DNA of 64,000 bases from Prosthecobacter sp. GTDB lineage: Bacteria > Verrucomicrobiota > Verrucomicrobiia > Verrucomicrobiales > Verrucomicrobiaceae. The DNA lies in assembly GCA_030833205.1 (NCBI GenBank), contig JAURHS010000004.1, positions 1-64,000 of the forward strand, read 5' to 3'. The notes beneath the pieces were generated by a model. That model was not told the DNA's origin. It searched no databases and saw nothing but the letters and a program-made list of their open reading frames with translations. Shown in pieces: positions 34,041-42,272 of the stretch (its first letter is position 1; each line of letters opens with the position of its first letter). Both the position numbers and the translations under genes were made by a program.

Positions 34041-37000
34041 CTAGAGTGTGGTTTCAAGCAGGGACTCGAGTTCGCTGGCGTCCAGACCCATGGCCATCGG
34101 TGAGGTTTCGTCGATGCTGGCCTCGATGAGTCCGCGCTTTTTGGCCTGCAGCGCCAAGATGCGTTCCTCCACGCTGCCCCGCAGAATCAGGCGAGTGGCC
34201 TGGACCACGCGTTGTTGGCCAAAGCGGTGAGCGCGGTCAATGGCCTGTGCCTCCACGGCTGGGTTCCACCAGGGATCCATGAGGATGACATGGTCAGCAG
34301 CCGTGAGATTGAGGCCGTAGCCCCCGGCCTTCAGGGAAATGAGAAAGATGCGGCGCTGCGCATTTCCTTGGAATGCGGCTACCTGTTCATCGCGGTCCTG
34401 ACTTGCGCCATCGAGGTAGCATGGGCTGTGGCCTGCCTGCTCCAAGCCGCTGCGCAGCAGGCGCAGCCACTGCACAAACTGGCTAAAGACGAGCACCTTG
34501 CCGCCACCGGCGACGATGGCCTCGATTTGCTGGCCAAGGGCACTGGTTTTGGGGCTGAGGTCTTCGTCGCCGAGCCCCCGCAGGGCGGTGGGCGGGAGCC
34601 CCAGCAGCCTGAGATCGCAGCAGCACTGGCGCAGTCGAAGCAGCACCGTGAACATGGTCATGCGTGCGCCGCCCTCGCCACTGCGCTTGCGTGCGTCGCG
34701 GATCTCCGCCAATCCCTCCTGCAACAGGCGGCGATAGATCTCGGTTTGTGCAGGGCTGGCCTCGCAGAGAAGCTGCTGCTCAATTTTTTCCGGCAATTCA
34801 CGCAGCACTTCGGTCTTGGTGCGTCGCAGCAGGTAGGGGCGCATGAGACGGCGCAGGCGCATTGCAGCCTGCTCTGCGGCAGGGCTCTTGGCCTGGGTTT
34901 CCAGTGGTTTTTCGAAGCGTTCCCTGAAGTGGTCGCGCCTGCCGAGATAGCCGGGGTTGAGACACTCGCTGATGGACCACAAATCCCGCACGCTGTTTTC
35001 GATCGGGGTCCCGCTCAGGGCGACTCGAGCATGGGCACGCAGCGAGCGCATGCAGCGCGCCGCCTCGGTGTCGGGATTGCGGAGCTGGCTTGCCTCATCC
35101 ATGACCAGCAGGCTCCAGGGCTGGGATTGAAGTGCGCCCTGATCGCGCACGGCCAGGGGATAGGAGGTGAGCACCACGCGAAAGTTGGCCAGATTCTCGA
35201 GCATGCCGCTTCGCTTGGTGCCTTCCAGGCGCAGCACCGTCAGGTCCGGCGCGAAGCGGGCCAACTCCGCCTGCCAATTGCCAAGGAGCGACTTGGGGCA
35301 GACGATGAGAGTGGGCAGCTGCTGTTGATCCTTCAGGGCAAGGATGGCTGCAATGGTCTGCACCGTTTTGCCCAAACCCATGTCATCGGCGAGCAGGGCG
35401 CCTCGGCCAGCGCGTGCCAGCGTTGTGATCCACTGCGCACCCTGCGCCTGATAGGGGCGCAGTTGGGTGGACAAGGCGCCGACCTGGGTGTTCCAAGTGA
35501 GGGGGTCAACCGTCTCGAAGGAGGCAGGATTGCCCTGGCCGAAATGATGGGCGTGTTCGCTGCGCAGCCGCAGACCGCTGCTGGTCAGTTCCACGCTCAC
35601 ATCACCAAGACTTTGCTCAAAATCCTCAATGCCGGACTGATCGAGCACATAGTGGCGTCCCTTGACCTTGACGCTGCGTTGCCCTGAGCGCAGCAGCCGC
35701 ATCACCTCGGCACGCGGGAGACTGAAACCGTCTGCGGCGCGGTAGTCCATCTGCATCACCAGCCAGTCATTGCCGCCGCCATGAACCTGGCCTCCCTTGG
35801 CGTCGCCAAGTTCGGGCGCGATGCGCAGCACGGAGGCTGTGGCCCTCTGCCAGCGCTCGCTGGTCTCGACCTGCATCTCGCAGGCCAGACGCTTTAGCTC
35901 GCTGGCATGCAGTCGCAGGCAGTTCTCGGCCTTGCTGAGCCTCCAGTGCAGGCCGCTGCTACTGGCCTCAACCTCGAAGCCAGCACTTTGCAGGAGGGCG
36001 ATGTGCCTTGCCTCCTCGGCAATGGGGCGGGTGAAAAAACAGCTGGAATCGTCCTCGGACTGGGCCGGAAAGAGTGAATTGGCAACGCAGGTTCTGGAGC
36101 TGTCGCCAACGCACCAAGATTGATCCTGCCAATGCGCGCGCAAGGTGGCTCGCACCACGGAGAGGTCGCCGTCGATTGACAGTGCAAAACGGCAGTGGGC
36201 TGGACGCGTTCTGAGGCGTTGCAGGCTGGGGTCGCATTGCTCGATTTGCAGGCACTGCTCCAGTCGCTGGCGATGCTCAACCCACCAAGTGAGGCTGCGC
36301 GTGTCCTTGGGGTGTTCGAGCCAACTGAGCAATTCCGGGTCGAGCGCAGTTGGCTTCCATAGGGTGAGGGTTGCCGCGCAGAACCAGTGCCCCTGCCAGT
36401 GGCCGTGGAGCAGCGGCCAGACCTGCGGGGCAATGTGAAGATGCAGTCGGCCATCTGTGTCAACGCTGAGCCGGGTTGGCAGACGCGAGGGCTCAACCGC
36501 CAATCGCAGGGCTTCATCGGGGCTGGATGCAAAATGAAAGTGATCCTGTGGGGTTGCGTGGCGCAGCATCTCCTCAAGGCGAGGGCCGTCGAGGGTCAAT
36601 GGAGCGGAGGTCTCCCGCACTCCAGCCTGAGCCAGCCAGCCGGCCAGGGCGGAGCACTCTGGGGGGTCGGCCTCGGGATCGTGGCGCAGCATCAGGGAGA
36701 GGCGGCCCTTGAGGCTGCCCTGTGCCAGGGCAGTCGGCCACTGCCAGCGGTATCGTCCACGAATTTGGAGGGCCGTGATTTCGGGCCGCGTGGGCTGGAT
36801 TGGTGGGTTCACCGCTTTCGGGCCAGGGCCAGTGGGTTTGGGCATCTGGGGCGTCAGCCCCTGCAAGGCCTTGAGACCAAGGGCGAGTGCGTGATCGCAG
36901 ACCAGACCGCGCTGAGCGGCTGGGCAGCGGCAGGAGCAACGAACCTCCTTGGGTGAAAGGATCTGCAGGCTGCAGGCCATCGCGCTGCGGCCTTCGCCAA

Positions 37001-37127
37001 CGCTACCTCTGAGCATGTCGGGTTGATGTTGACTGAGGTTGACACGCCCCTGCGCCAGGTGGAGGCGGGCGGCTTTCATGGCCTGCCACCCCCCGATTTC
37101 ACCAAGCCATTTCTCGCTGATTTGCAT
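34041..37127 (-). CDS. SNF2-family helicase with N-terminal SWIM zinc finger
   Basis: SWIM VRCSCRCPAAQRGLVCDHALAL; helicase ALLADDMGLGKTVQTIAAIL, VMDEASQLRNPDTE, LVFSQFVQWLRLLRSGLE, DPWWNPAVEAQAIDRAHRFGQ. Confidence 0.93.
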   Translation of the reverse strand: MQISEKWLGEIGGWQAMKAARLHLAQGRVNLSQHQPDMLRGSVGEGRSAMACSLQILSPKEVRCSCRCPAAQRGLVCDHALALGLKALQGLTPQMPKPTGPGPKAVNPPIQPTRPEITALQIRGRYRWQWPTALAQGSLKGRLSLMLRHDPEADPPECSALAGWLAQAGVRETSAPLTLDGPRLEEMLRHATPQDHFHFASSPDEALRLAVEPSRLPTRLSVDTDGRLHLHIAPQVWPLLHGHWQGHWFCAATLTLWKPTALDPELLSWLEHPKDTRSLTWWVEHRQRLEQCLQIEQCDPSLQRLRTRPAHCRFALSIDGDLSVVRATLRAHWQDQSWCVGDSSRTCVANSLFPAQSEDDSSCFFTRPIAEEARHIALLQSAGFEVEASSSGLHWRLSKAENCLRLHASELKRLACEMQVETSERWQRATASVLRIAPELGDAKGGQVHGGGNDWLVMQMDYRAADGFSLPRAEVMRLLRSGQRSVKVKGRHYVLDQSGIEDFEQSLGDVSVELTSSGLRLRSEHAHHFGQGNPASFETVDPLTWNTQVGALSTQLRPYQAQGAQWITTLARAGRGALLADDMGLGKTVQTIAAILALKDQQQLPTLIVCPKSLLGNWQAELARFAPDLTVLRLEGTKRSGMLENLANFRVVLTSYPLAVRDQGALQSQPWSLLVMDEASQLRNPDTEAARCMRSLRAHARVALSGTPIENSVRDLWSISECLNPGYLGRRDHFRERFEKPLETQAKSPAAEQAAMRLRRLMRPYLLRRTKTEVLRELPEKIEQQLLCEASPAQTEIYRRLLQEGLAEIRDARKRSGEGGARMTMFTVLLRLRQCCCDLRLLGLPPTALRGLGDEDLSPKTSALGQQIEAIVAGGGKVLVFSQFVQWLRLLRSGLEQAGHSPCYLDGASQDRDEQVAAFQGNAQRRIFLISLKAGGYGLNLTAADHVILMDPWWNPAVEAQAIDRAHRFGQQRVVQATRLILRGSVEERILALQAKKRGLIEASIDETSPMAMGLDASELESLLETTL

Positions 37128-37177
37128 TTCCTGTGGCGCGCTGTGGGGTTTGGCGACACACTGAGGACTCCTGAATT

Positions 37178-37957
37178 ATGCGTGTCGTGGCCATTACTAA
37201 CCAGAAAGGCGGCGTGGGCAAGACCACGACGGCGATCAATCTCGCTGCATGCCTTGCCGATCTCGGCCAGCGCGTGCTGCTCGTTGACCTTGACCCTCAG
37301 GCCAACGCAACCAGTGGGCTTGGGCTGGCGCAGGAGGAGGGGCACAGCCTCTACGCTGCCTTGGTCATGGGGGCGGATCCCCTCGCGTTGGTGCGTGCCA
37401 CGCATCGCCCCAACCTCAGCATGATTGCCTCGCATCAGGAGTTGGCGGGTTGCGAGATCGAGCTGGCGCAGGCGGGCAACCATCTGGCGCGGCTGCGTGA
37501 GGTGCTGGCGCCGTTGCGTCAGAGTGCGGCCTACGATTGGATCTTTTTGGATTGCCCGCCCTCACTCGGGGTGCTGATGACTTCGGCCCTCGCCGCTGCG
37601 GATGAGCTGTTGGTGCCCCTTCAGTGCGAATATTTCGGGCTTGAGGGCCTGGGCAAGATTGTGGATTTGGTTGAGCAGATCCGTCAGTCTGGTGCCAACG
37701 CCCAATTGCATCTTGAGGGCATCATCATGACCTTGTTCGATGCTCGGGCCAATCTCTCCCAGCAGGTGCTCAGCGATGTGAAGAATTTCTTTCCCGAGGT
37801 GCTCTACCAGACCGTGATTCCCCGCAGCATTCGTCTTGGCGAAGCTCCCAGTCATGGCAAGCCCATCATCGAGTACGAGCCCAACGGAAGAGCCAGTACG
37901 GCCTACCGCGCCCTCGCCGCGGAGTTTCTTCGTCGCCGAAACATCCAAGCCTCCTGA
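37178..37957 (+). CDS. ParA/Soj-family ATPase
   Basis: MRVVAITNQKGGVGKTTTAINLAACLADLGQRVLLVDLDPQANATSGLG; DWIFLDCPPSLGVL. Confidence 0.95.
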   Translation: MRVVAITNQKGGVGKTTTAINLAACLADLGQRVLLVDLDPQANATSGLGLAQEEGHSLYAALVMGADPLALVRATHRPNLSMIASHQELAGCEIELAQAGNHLARLREVLAPLRQSAAYDWIFLDCPPSLGVLMTSALAAADELLVPLQCEYFGLEGLGKIVDLVEQIRQSGANAQLHLEGIIMTLFDARANLSQQVLSDVKNFFPEVLYQTVIPRSIRLGEAPSHGKPIIEYEPNGRASTAYRALAAEFLRRRNIQAS

Positions 37958-37966
37958 GGCATTGCC

Positions 37967-39334
37967 ATGTCCGGCGGCTCTGATGATGCTCAGGTCTTCA
38001 GTGTCAGTGAGCTGACGCGTGAGATCCGCGCCCTGTTGGAAGGGCATTGGTCGGATCTCTGGGTGGAGGGGGAGGTCAGCAATCTGCGTGTGCAGAGCAG
38101 TGGGCACCAGTACTTCACCCTCAAGGACGCCGGAGCGCAGATTTCATGCGTGTTGTTTCGCGCCGCTGCGTCGCGCAACGCGCTGCGCCTTGCTGAGGGG
38201 ATGCAGGTCAAGCTGCAGGGTGAGTTGTCGGTGTATGAACCGCGTGGTCAATATCAACTGATCGTGCGTCTGCTGCAGGATTGTGGGGTGGGTGCCTTGC
38301 AGGCTCGGTTCGAGGCACTGAAGCGGCGCTTGCACGCCGAGGGTTTGTTTGATTCGCATCGCAAGCGTGCCCTGCCCAGAATTCCCCAGGTGGTGGCCTT
38401 GGTCACCTCACCAACGGCTGCGGCGTTGCAGGACATGCTCAATGTGCTCACCCGGCGCAGCCCCTGGCTGCATCTGCTGCTTTATCCTGTTCGTGTGCAG
38501 GGGCAGGGGGCGGCTGCGGAGAGTGTTGCTGCGCTGAGGGCGCTCAATCATGCTACGGAGCATGGCTGGCCAAGGCCCGAGGTGATTGTGCTGGCCCGCG
38601 GTGGAGGCAGCATTGAAGACCTCTGGTCTTACAATGATGAAGGGCTGGCGCGGGCCATTGCCGGCTCCGACATTCCCGTCATTTCCGCGGTTGGTCATGA
38701 GATTGATTTCACCATTGCCGACTTTGCAGCAGATCTTCGTGCGCCAACCCCCAGCGCTGCCGCCGAATTGCTGGCTGAGGATGCGGCTCAAATGCGGCAG
38801 TTTTGGGATCAGTGCGAGGGGCGCCTAAGGCTTCGGCTCAACGAGGTGATCAGCCGCCACGAGAGATCTCTTGAGGCTCTGGGCAAAGGGGCACTGTTGC
38901 ACGGCCTGCGTCACGCTGTTCAGCGCGCTGAGATGGACGCTGACGCTCTGGAGCAAAGGCTCTCGGAGTCGGCTCAGACGGTCTTGCAGAGGGCTGCGGA
39001 GGCGCTGTTGCATTGTGAGAGGGTGCTGGCGGTGCGTCACCCGCGCAGCCTGTTGCTTGAAGCCGGGCACCGCGTTGAGAGCCTTGGCATCGGCATGGCT
39101 CAAAGCCTCTCGCGCAGCCTTGAGCGTCGGGAGGCGGCGTTGTCCTCCAGGGCGGCATTGTTACGCAGCCTTGGCCCTGAGGCGGTGCTCTCCCGGGGTT
39201 ACTCGATGACACTTGGCGAGGACGGGCAACCGCTGCGCGACGCCGCTGCACTGCAGGAGGGGCAGGTCATCACAACCCGCCTGCAGCGCGGCGAGCTGCG
39301 CAGTCGGGTGGAGGGCCGATCTGCCGCAGGTTGA
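37967..39334 (+). CDS. xseA: Exodeoxyribonuclease VII large subunit
   Basis: OB-fold LWVEGEVSNLRVQSSGHQYFTLKDAGAQISCVLFR; VVALVTSPTAAALQDML; VIVLARGGGSIEDLWSYNDEGLARAI; AVGHEIDFTIADFAADLRAPTPSAAAE. Confidence 0.96.
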   Translation: MSGGSDDAQVFSVSELTREIRALLEGHWSDLWVEGEVSNLRVQSSGHQYFTLKDAGAQISCVLFRAAASRNALRLAEGMQVKLQGELSVYEPRGQYQLIVRLLQDCGVGALQARFEALKRRLHAEGLFDSHRKRALPRIPQVVALVTSPTAAALQDMLNVLTRRSPWLHLLLYPVRVQGQGAAAESVAALRALNHATEHGWPRPEVIVLARGGGSIEDLWSYNDEGLARAIAGSDIPVISAVGHEIDFTIADFAADLRAPTPSAAAELLAEDAAQMRQFWDQCEGRLRLRLNEVISRHERSLEALGKGALLHGLRHAVQRAEMDADALEQRLSESAQTVLQRAAEALLHCERVLAVRHPRSLLLEAGHRVESLGIGMAQSLSRSLERREAALSSRAALLRSLGPEAVLSRGYSMTLGEDGQPLRDAAALQEGQVITTRLQRGELRSRVEGRSAAG

Positions 39335-39370
39335 GGCCGCGTCACAATCACGCAAGGCGTGGCCAAGGAA

Positions 39371-39401
39371 AAGGCCCGACCCCACGAGGGAGTCGGGCCT
39401 T
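39371..39401. terminator. Bidirectional hairpin between convergent xseA and the DUF1549/DUF1553 gene
   Basis: aaggcccgac-cccacgaggga-gtcgggcctt, perfect 10-bp stem. Confidence 0.72.
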
Positions 39402-39428
39402 CTGATGGCCGATCTGGGCCGAGGTGGC

Positions 39429-42233
39429 TCAGTGGTTGAAGTAGAACTCCTTGCTGTTCATCAACGCCCAGAAGATGTCCTCGAGGGCGGCTTGGCGCTG
39501 GTCACCGACATTGGTCAGGGTTTGAGTGATGCTGCCCCACTCCTTGTCATTGGGCAGGCGACCGAAGACCCGCAGGTAAAGCTCCTCAACAATCTCGCGA
39601 TCGCTCTTCTTTTCCGCCACCAACTTGGCCACCACGCGGCCTTGCTTGATGCGGTCATTGACGGCATCGCCGTTCATGAGGTGCAGTGCCTGCGAAAGGG
39701 TGGGTTCCATCTTGACCTCGCAGGAGCAGACGGACTCACGCTTGGCCCGCCCAAAGGTGGTGAGGAAGTAGTTGCTGACCGCCCCGTCTGCAATCTGCAC
39801 TGCGCGCGCTCCAAGAGGAAGGCCCTGGAACTTATTGGGGGTTTCGGTGATTTGAGAAATGGCGTCGAGCAGGATCTCGGCGCGCACACGGCGCACCATG
39901 GCATGGGAGAAGTTGCGCTTGTCGCCTGCGTTGGTCTCATTGACCTTGGTGCTGCGCTGGTAGGTCATCGAGGTGCAGATGTCCTTCACAAAGCGGCGGA
40001 AGTCGTACTTGTACTCGGTGAGCTTGCCGGCCAGCGCTGTGAGCAGTTCGGGGTTGGATGGTGGATTGGAAACGCGCACATCATCCACAGGGTCTACGAT
40101 TCCAGTTCCAAAGAAGTGTGCCCAGACGATGTTGGAGATGTTGCGGGCGAAGAAGGGGTTCTTCGGGGAGGCAATCCACTCCGCAAGGACCTTGCGACGG
40201 TCCTCTCCGGGTTTGATCTCAGGGCTCTCGCCGCCCAGGAACTTCGGCTTCATCACTGCCTGTGTGAGGAAGTGGCGGGATTCTCCGCCCTTGCTGTTGT
40301 AGATGATGACTTCCTGAGGGTCGTCGGTCGGCTTGCGGCCGATCTGACTGAAGAAGGCCTTGAAGCCGTAGTAATCGTCCATGGTCCAGCGGTCGAAGGG
40401 ATGGTTGTGACACTGCGCGCACTGAATGCGCATGCCCATGAACACCTGGGCCACATTTTCCGTGAGTTTGAGCTGGTCGAGCTCAGTCTGATAAAAGTTG
40501 ACGACAGGATTGGAGACCGTGCCTCCTGTGGCGGAGACCATTTCCTTGACGATTTCATCAAGGGGCACATTCTTGCCGATGCGCTCAGCGATCCAGTTGT
40601 AGTAAAGCAGGGCGTTTTTGTAGAATGGCGGCTGGTTGTTGTTGCCAGCAATGCCTGAGCGGATCTGCAACAACTCAGCCCATTTCATCACCCAGAGTTC
40701 GGTGAACTCCTTGCGTTGGGTCAGTTGGTCAATGAGTGCTTCGCGTTTCTTGGGGTTTTTATCTGCAAGAAAGCTGCGAATGTCCTTCGGATCGGGGTAG
40801 ACGCCGACCACATCAATGAAGGCACGGCGCACATACTCCTCATCGGTGCAGATGCCACTGGGGAGGATGCGAAGCTTGTGGAGGTTCTCGTTGACGAGCT
40901 GGTCAATGTAATTGACTTCGACGAGTTTGGGCCGCTCGTACTGGAGCTTGTCAGGGATGACCAGCACCTGAGTGGTGACGCTGTACACATCAAAGCGGGC
41001 CAGCATGAAGGCCACACCACGGTCGCCGCTGGTCACCAGGCCTGCCTTGTCAATGCTGGCTGTCGGGTCGTTGTTGGACATGAACAAAGCCAGTTTGGTG
41101 ACATCGCGGTCGCTGCCGTCGGAGTAGGTGGCGCGCACAGTGATCTGCTGGGTGTTTTTGGCACCTTCGAGCACGATCTGCTTGGGGAAGACCTCGATGC
41201 CCGTGACCTTGGCGTATCCGGGGGCATCGTTGTTGGCTCCGTTTTCAATCCACTCCAAAACCGTCTTGTTGTACTCCGATTCCGGTTCGTAGCATTGGTT
41301 GCCGCTATGGGGCACGGCACCTACGGCCTTCTCCACCAGAGTACTTTCCTGAGGAACCGCGAGGTTGATGCGGCGACCCACCATTTCACGGGTCAGGCGG
41401 ATATAGTCTCCATCGGGGTCCATGCCAAATAGGGACAGGCGGAAGCCGTCCTTGCCGCGGGCGGCGCCATGGCAGCCGCCCTGATTGCACCCGCCACGCA
41501 GCCAGACAGGCATCACATCGAGGTGGTAGGAGATCGGGCGATCCTTCTGGCCGTCCTTGATGGCGACAGCGGCCTTGACGCTCAGGTTGCCGAGATTGGC
41601 CTGCAGCTCAGTGGTGCCGCTGTCAGCGACCGGCGTGATGAAGTCATCCTTGAGTTGTGCGAGCTTGCTGTCTGCAATTTTGAGGTTTGAGAAGCGGGTG
41701 ACATCGCGGGTGGTGGCATCCGAGAAGGTTGCCATCACGACCACGCGATGGAAGTCGCGCTTGGTTTCCAAGGCAAAGCGCTCAGGGAAGATTTCGAGCT
41801 TGGTCAAGCTGGGGAGCTTCGCTTCCAGCGCGGCCATTGCCTTGAGTTCCTCAGCGCTTTTATGGCGCATGGTCAGTCCTTTGGGCCAGGGGGCTCCTTC
41901 CGCCACCCAGGCCTTCAGCAGTGCCACCTCGTCGGCCTTGAGCGGCCCGCCCTTGGGGGGCATGACTTCATCGTCATCTGCAGGCAGGGTGACGCGGCTG
42001 ATGATGCTGCTTTTCTCGGGCTTGCCAGGCACCAAGGCAGGTCCGCCCTCACCGCCCTTGAGCATGTCCTCAAGGGTGTGCATCAGCAGCTTGCCCTTGA
42101 TTTTGGCAGGGTTGTGGCATTCCAGACACTTGGATTCCAGCAGGGCCTGGACCTTGTTGAAATCAGCGGCTCCATGGGCGGCAGCGCCAGCAAGGGCGAG
42201 GGCCAGGAACAGGATGTGGCGGGGGGATTTCAT
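39429..42233 (-). CDS. PSCyt1-DUF1549-DUF1553 planctomycete-type cytochrome protein with Ig-like (BIG2-like) segment
   Basis: Signal peptide; heme motif KCLECHNPAKIKGKLLMHT; second CAQCHNHPFDRWTMDDYYGFKAFFSQIG; QQITVRATYSDGSDRDVTKLALF. Confidence 0.9.
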   Translation of the reverse strand: MKSPRHILFLALALAGAAAHGAADFNKVQALLESKCLECHNPAKIKGKLLMHTLEDMLKGGEGGPALVPGKPEKSSIISRVTLPADDDEVMPPKGGPLKADEVALLKAWVAEGAPWPKGLTMRHKSAEELKAMAALEAKLPSLTKLEIFPERFALETKRDFHRVVVMATFSDATTRDVTRFSNLKIADSKLAQLKDDFITPVADSGTTELQANLGNLSVKAAVAIKDGQKDRPISYHLDVMPVWLRGGCNQGGCHGAARGKDGFRLSLFGMDPDGDYIRLTREMVGRRINLAVPQESTLVEKAVGAVPHSGNQCYEPESEYNKTVLEWIENGANNDAPGYAKVTGIEVFPKQIVLEGAKNTQQITVRATYSDGSDRDVTKLALFMSNNDPTASIDKAGLVTSGDRGVAFMLARFDVYSVTTQVLVIPDKLQYERPKLVEVNYIDQLVNENLHKLRILPSGICTDEEYVRRAFIDVVGVYPDPKDIRSFLADKNPKKREALIDQLTQRKEFTELWVMKWAELLQIRSGIAGNNNQPPFYKNALLYYNWIAERIGKNVPLDEIVKEMVSATGGTVSNPVVNFYQTELDQLKLTENVAQVFMGMRIQCAQCHNHPFDRWTMDDYYGFKAFFSQIGRKPTDDPQEVIIYNSKGGESRHFLTQAVMKPKFLGGESPEIKPGEDRRKVLAEWIASPKNPFFARNISNIVWAHFFGTGIVDPVDDVRVSNPPSNPELLTALAGKLTEYKYDFRRFVKDICTSMTYQRSTKVNETNAGDKRNFSHAMVRRVRAEILLDAISQITETPNKFQGLPLGARAVQIADGAVSNYFLTTFGRAKRESVCSCEVKMEPTLSQALHLMNGDAVNDRIKQGRVVAKLVAEKKSDREIVEELYLRVFGRLPNDKEWGSITQTLTNVGDQRQAALEDIFWALMNSKEFYFNH

Positions 42234-42272
42234 GGGAGGGTGGCGGCGATCGATGTGGCTTGAGGGCGAAAC

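Noticed and set aside
34212-35687. 491-aa plus-strand ORF antisense to the SNF2 helicase
   Set aside because: Overlaps all helicase motifs of the minus-strand gene; no independent signature.
39213-40658. 481-aa plus-strand ORF spanning the end of xseA and antisense to the DUF1553 gene
   Set aside because: Crosses the strong bidirectional hairpin at 39371-39401 and overlaps clear genes on both sides.
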